Shown piece after piece: positions 6,990-8,892 of a stretch of 8,892 nt of DNA; positions within the stretch are counted from its first letter, which is position 1; each line of letters opens with the position of its first letter. The notes below the pieces were generated by a model, which saw only the letters and a list, made by a program, of their open reading frames with translations, was not told the DNA's origin and did no database searches. The translations under genes and the position numbers were made by a program. The DNA comes from Anaerolineales bacterium (lineage in GTDB: Bacteria > Chloroflexota > Anaerolineae > Anaerolineales > UBA4823). The DNA lies in contig JAQUAE010000054.1 of the NCBI GenBank assembly GCA_028687395.1, positions 1-8,892 on the forward strand, written 5' to 3'.

Positions 6990-8426
6990 ATGAATAAGAT
7001 GCCCAACGCACCCATTACTTCTGGACCCCCGAACTCAAATCACCCACTGCGAGATGAAATCGTCGGGGTGGACCGTCAGGTGCCCCTTCTGGATGGAAGC
7101 TGGGCGCCATATATCAACCTGGACAACGCAGCCAGTACGCCCCCATTCCGGCGGGTAAGGGAGAAAGTTGATGAAGCCATGGAGGTATACGCCAGTATCC
7201 ATCGCGGCGCAGGCTTCAAATCCCTCCTCTCCACTCACTTGTACGATAAAGCCCGGCAGGTGGTGGCTGATTTCGTGGGGGCCGACCAAGCTACCCAATG
7301 CGTCATCTTCGTGAAGAACGCCACCGAAGCAATCAACAAATTAGCCAACCGGTTCCCGTTTCAACCCGGAGACCTGGTGTTGACTTCAATGATGGAGCAC
7401 CACTCCAACGATTTGCCTTGGCGCGCCCGCTGCAAGGTGCTTTATGCCGGATTGCTCCCGGATGGCTCTCTGGATGTGGATGACCTCACCACGAAATTGC
7501 GCCAGAACGCAGGCAAAATCAAGCTGGTTGCCATCACTGGCGCTTCGAACGTCACCGGCACGATGCCTCCAATTTACGAAATCGCCGAACTGGCCCACCA
7601 ATACGGTGCAAGAATATTGGTCGACTGCGCGCAACTTTTACCACACCGTCCTATCGACATGGGGCCAAGCGATTCTCCGCGCCACCTGGACTTCATCGCC
7701 TTTTCCGCGCATAAGGTATATGCGCCGTTCGGTAGCGGGGGCTTGATTGGTCCGAAAGATTTTTTCGAGGAACAAGCACCGGATTATGTCGGCGGGGGCA
7801 CCGTCGAGATTGTCACCCTGGACGAAGTGCAATGGACACAGGCGCCCGAACGAGACGAAGCCGGTAGCCCTAACGTGATCGGCGCGGTGGCGCTGGCAGC
7901 CGCATTACAGCAACTCAACGAGGCCGGAATGGACGCGCTCGTCGAGCACGAGAAGGCGCTCACCCGAGAGGCGCTCGAACTCCTGCAAGATATTCCGGGG
8001 GTGCGCCTGTTCGGTCCTACCGACCCCAACCGGCTCGACGATCGCCTGGGGGTAATCCCCTTCGAGCTGGTTGGCATGCCCCACGCCAAGCTGGCTGCCA
8101 TCATGAGCTACGAAGGCGGCATTGGCCTGCGCAACGGTTGCTTCTGCGCGCATCCCTATGTACTGCACCTGCTCAATGTCAGTAACGACGAATACCTTTC
8201 CTATCGGGCGCGGGTGCTCGATCACGATCGCTCCCACCTCCCCGGCTTCGTACGCGCCAGCTTCGGTTGTTATAACACCCTCGAGGAAGTACACCAACTG
8301 GCAGACACGTTGAAGCGCGTCTCCAGCGGGGAGGTGCAAGGCGATTACTTGCCTGACCGAGGGTCGGGATCGTATTACCCCCGCGGTTTCGAGATGCAAC
8401 AAATGGACGCCTTCTTCACGTTCTAA
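6990..8426 (+). CDS. Class V aminotransferase-fold PLP enzyme, SufS/CsdA-like (cysteine desulfurase or selenocysteine lyase family)
   Basis: This 478-residue protein has the fold-type I PLP pattern of the cysteine desulfurase group. It shows LDNAASTPP (44-52) at the start, VKNATEAINKLA (108-119) for the phosphate-binding region, MEHHSN with H137 stacking on PLP, VDCAQLLPH (D202), and FSAHKVYAPFGSGG with K242 as the Schiff-base lysine. Near the C-terminus, GIGLRNGCFCAHPY (C384 and C386) falls where SufS carries its catalytic cysteine after an arginine, so a persulfide or selenide chemistry is chemically possible. The protein is longer than typical SufS (about 400-410 residues), with an extra N-terminal stretch of about 35 and a C-terminal tail of about 30 residues. 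No SufE, SufU or Fe-S scaffold gene is nearby, so a role other than Fe-S assembly is likely. It starts nine bases after the diguanylate cyclase with no Shine-Dalgarno, so translational coupling is plausible; ATG 6999 is an alternative start. Substrate unproven. Confidence 0.85.
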   Translation: MNKMPNAPITSGPPNSNHPLRDEIVGVDRQVPLLDGSWAPYINLDNAASTPPFRRVREKVDEAMEVYASIHRGAGFKSLLSTHLYDKARQVVADFVGADQATQCVIFVKNATEAINKLANRFPFQPGDLVLTSMMEHHSNDLPWRARCKVLYAGLLPDGSLDVDDLTTKLRQNAGKIKLVAITGASNVTGTMPPIYEIAELAHQYGARILVDCAQLLPHRPIDMGPSDSPRHLDFIAFSAHKVYAPFGSGGLIGPKDFFEEQAPDYVGGGTVEIVTLDEVQWTQAPERDEAGSPNVIGAVALAAALQQLNEAGMDALVEHEKALTREALELLQDIPGVRLFGPTDPNRLDDRLGVIPFELVGMPHAKLAAIMSYEGGIGLRNGCFCAHPYVLHLLNVSNDEYLSYRARVLDHDRSHLPGFVRASFGCYNTLEEVHQLADTLKRVSSGEVQGDYLPDRGSGSYYPRGFEMQQMDAFFTF

Positions 8427-8475
8427 AGTTGACAGGAATATGAGGGCTGGCCTCGCCAGGCTGGCACGTAGCAAC

Positions 8476-8480
8476 AGGAG
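8476..8480 (+). promoter_or_regulatory. Strong Shine-Dalgarno of the aminotransferase gene
   Basis: AGGAG lies seven bases before ATG 8488. It is the strongest ribosome binding site seen in the window and fixes the start of the last gene. Confidence 0.7.
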
Positions 8481-8487
8481 AGAACGA

Positions 8488-8892
8488 ATGAAGAACCGCA
8501 CGCTTCTGATGATTCCGGGACCGATCGAGTTCGACCCGGCTGTTCTGGCAGCCATGAGCGTCCCCACCACAAGCCACGTGGCGCCGAATTTCATCGAAGT
8601 CTTTGGACAGGCGCTGGAACGGCTTCGACAGGTGTTCCTCAGCCAGGATGGCCAGCCTTTCATCCTGACAGGCTCGGGGACGTTAGCCATGGACTCGGTT
8701 GCCGCCAACCTCGTCGAGCCGGGCGATCTCGCTCTGGTGATCAATACAGGCTACTTTGGCGATCGCTACGCTACCATTCTGGAAAGGTACGGCGGCAGGG
8801 TCACCCAGTTGCGCGCTGCGCTGGGTGAGCGGCCTTCCCTGGAGGAGGTCGAAGCTGCGTTGCGCAGCGACCACTTCAAACTGGTCACACTC
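8488..8892 (+). CDS. Alanine:glyoxylate / serine:pyruvate aminotransferase family (5' part, runs off the window)
   Basis: The first 135 codons are present and the frame is open to the edge. The N-terminus MKNRTLLMIPGPIEFDPAVL has the PGP motif of the AGXT/serine-pyruvate aminotransferase group. It is followed by a block like PTTSHVAPNFIEVF, and GSGTLAMDSVAANLVEPGD matches the PLP-phosphate-binding GSGT loop. INTGYFGDRYATILERYGG continues the family pattern, which closely resembles yeast Agx1 from memory. Such enzymes transfer an amino group between alanine or serine and glyoxylate or pyruvate, detoxifying glyoxylate or serving glycine/serine metabolism. The PLP lysine lies beyond the window. 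The gap of 61 bases from the preceding PLP enzyme contains no terminator, so the two may be co-transcribed. Whether it prefers glyoxylate cannot be seen. Confidence 0.9.
   Translation, partial: MKNRTLLMIPGPIEFDPAVLAAMSVPTTSHVAPNFIEVFGQALERLRQVFLSQDGQPFILTGSGTLAMDSVAANLVEPGDLALVINTGYFGDRYATILERYGGRVTQLRAALGERPSLEEVEAALRSDHFKLVTL

Noticed and set aside
8429..8434. Perfect TTGACA just after the desulfurase-like gene, possible promoter for the last aminotransferase.
   Set aside because: No acceptable -10 box lies 16-18 bases downstream; the sequence there is GC-rich.
8446..8458. Small hairpin CTGGC-CTC-GCCAG between the last two genes, possible terminator.
   Set aside because: The stem is only 5 bp and no T-run follows, so it is unlikely to stop transcription.
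7905..8744. Long minus-strand open frame of 279 codons opposite the desulfurase-like and aminotransferase genes.
   Set aside because: It is antisense to two well-supported genes with clear motifs and has no recognisable family pattern; a typical shadow frame in GC-rich DNA.

Overview
The window looks like a chromosomal segment of a Chloroflexota bacterium, probably Anaerolineae-like. This rests on recognisable families rather than a search. They are a membrane-anchored TPR protein with a Thr/Pro-rich 'TPTP' linker, an EGY-type site-2 protease, a DUF2270 membrane protein and a multi-GAF diguanylate cyclase. The sequence is moderately GC-rich and densely coded. No phage, CRISPR or large mobile island is visible.

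Layout. Two groups of genes diverge from a roughly 300-bp intergenic region (3441-3736). Leftward (minus strand) lie a selenocysteine tRNA gene (selC, 3347-3440), a site-2 metalloprotease (2086-3300) and a TPR membrane protein (47-1975). The TPR gene has its own extended -10 promoter. Rightward (plus strand) lie a DUF2270 membrane protein with a C-terminal DUF2179-like domain (3737-4795), a GAF-GAF-GAF-GGDEF diguanylate cyclase (4809-6980), a SufS/CsdA-like class V PLP enzyme (6990-8426) and the start of an Agx1-like alanine:glyoxylate aminotransferase (8488 to the window edge). Gaps between the rightward genes are 13, 9 and 61 bp, so at least the first three look like one transcription unit.

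The intergenic region is the most structured part. It holds a good sigma70-type promoter for selC and a 13-bp direct repeat immediately upstream of its -35 box. It also holds a 69-bp element with 17-bp terminal inverted repeats (15 of 17 matching) flanked by a perfect 5-bp AATTA duplication. That has the shape of a minute transposable element. A second possible promoter, made partly from the element and pointing at selC, overlaps its left end.

How the genes may work together. selC implies that this organism reads some UGA codons as selenocysteine. selA, selB, selD and any recognisable selenoprotein lie outside the window. The class V enzyme downstream has a cysteine at the position used by cysteine desulfurases and selenocysteine lyases, so a sulfur or selenium link is possible but unproven. 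The membrane protein and diguanylate cyclase form a likely c-di-GMP signalling pair. I see no clearly new multi-gene system. The items most worth a second look are the solitary selC with its unusual upstream region, and the DUF2270-DUF2179 fusion next to a diguanylate cyclase.
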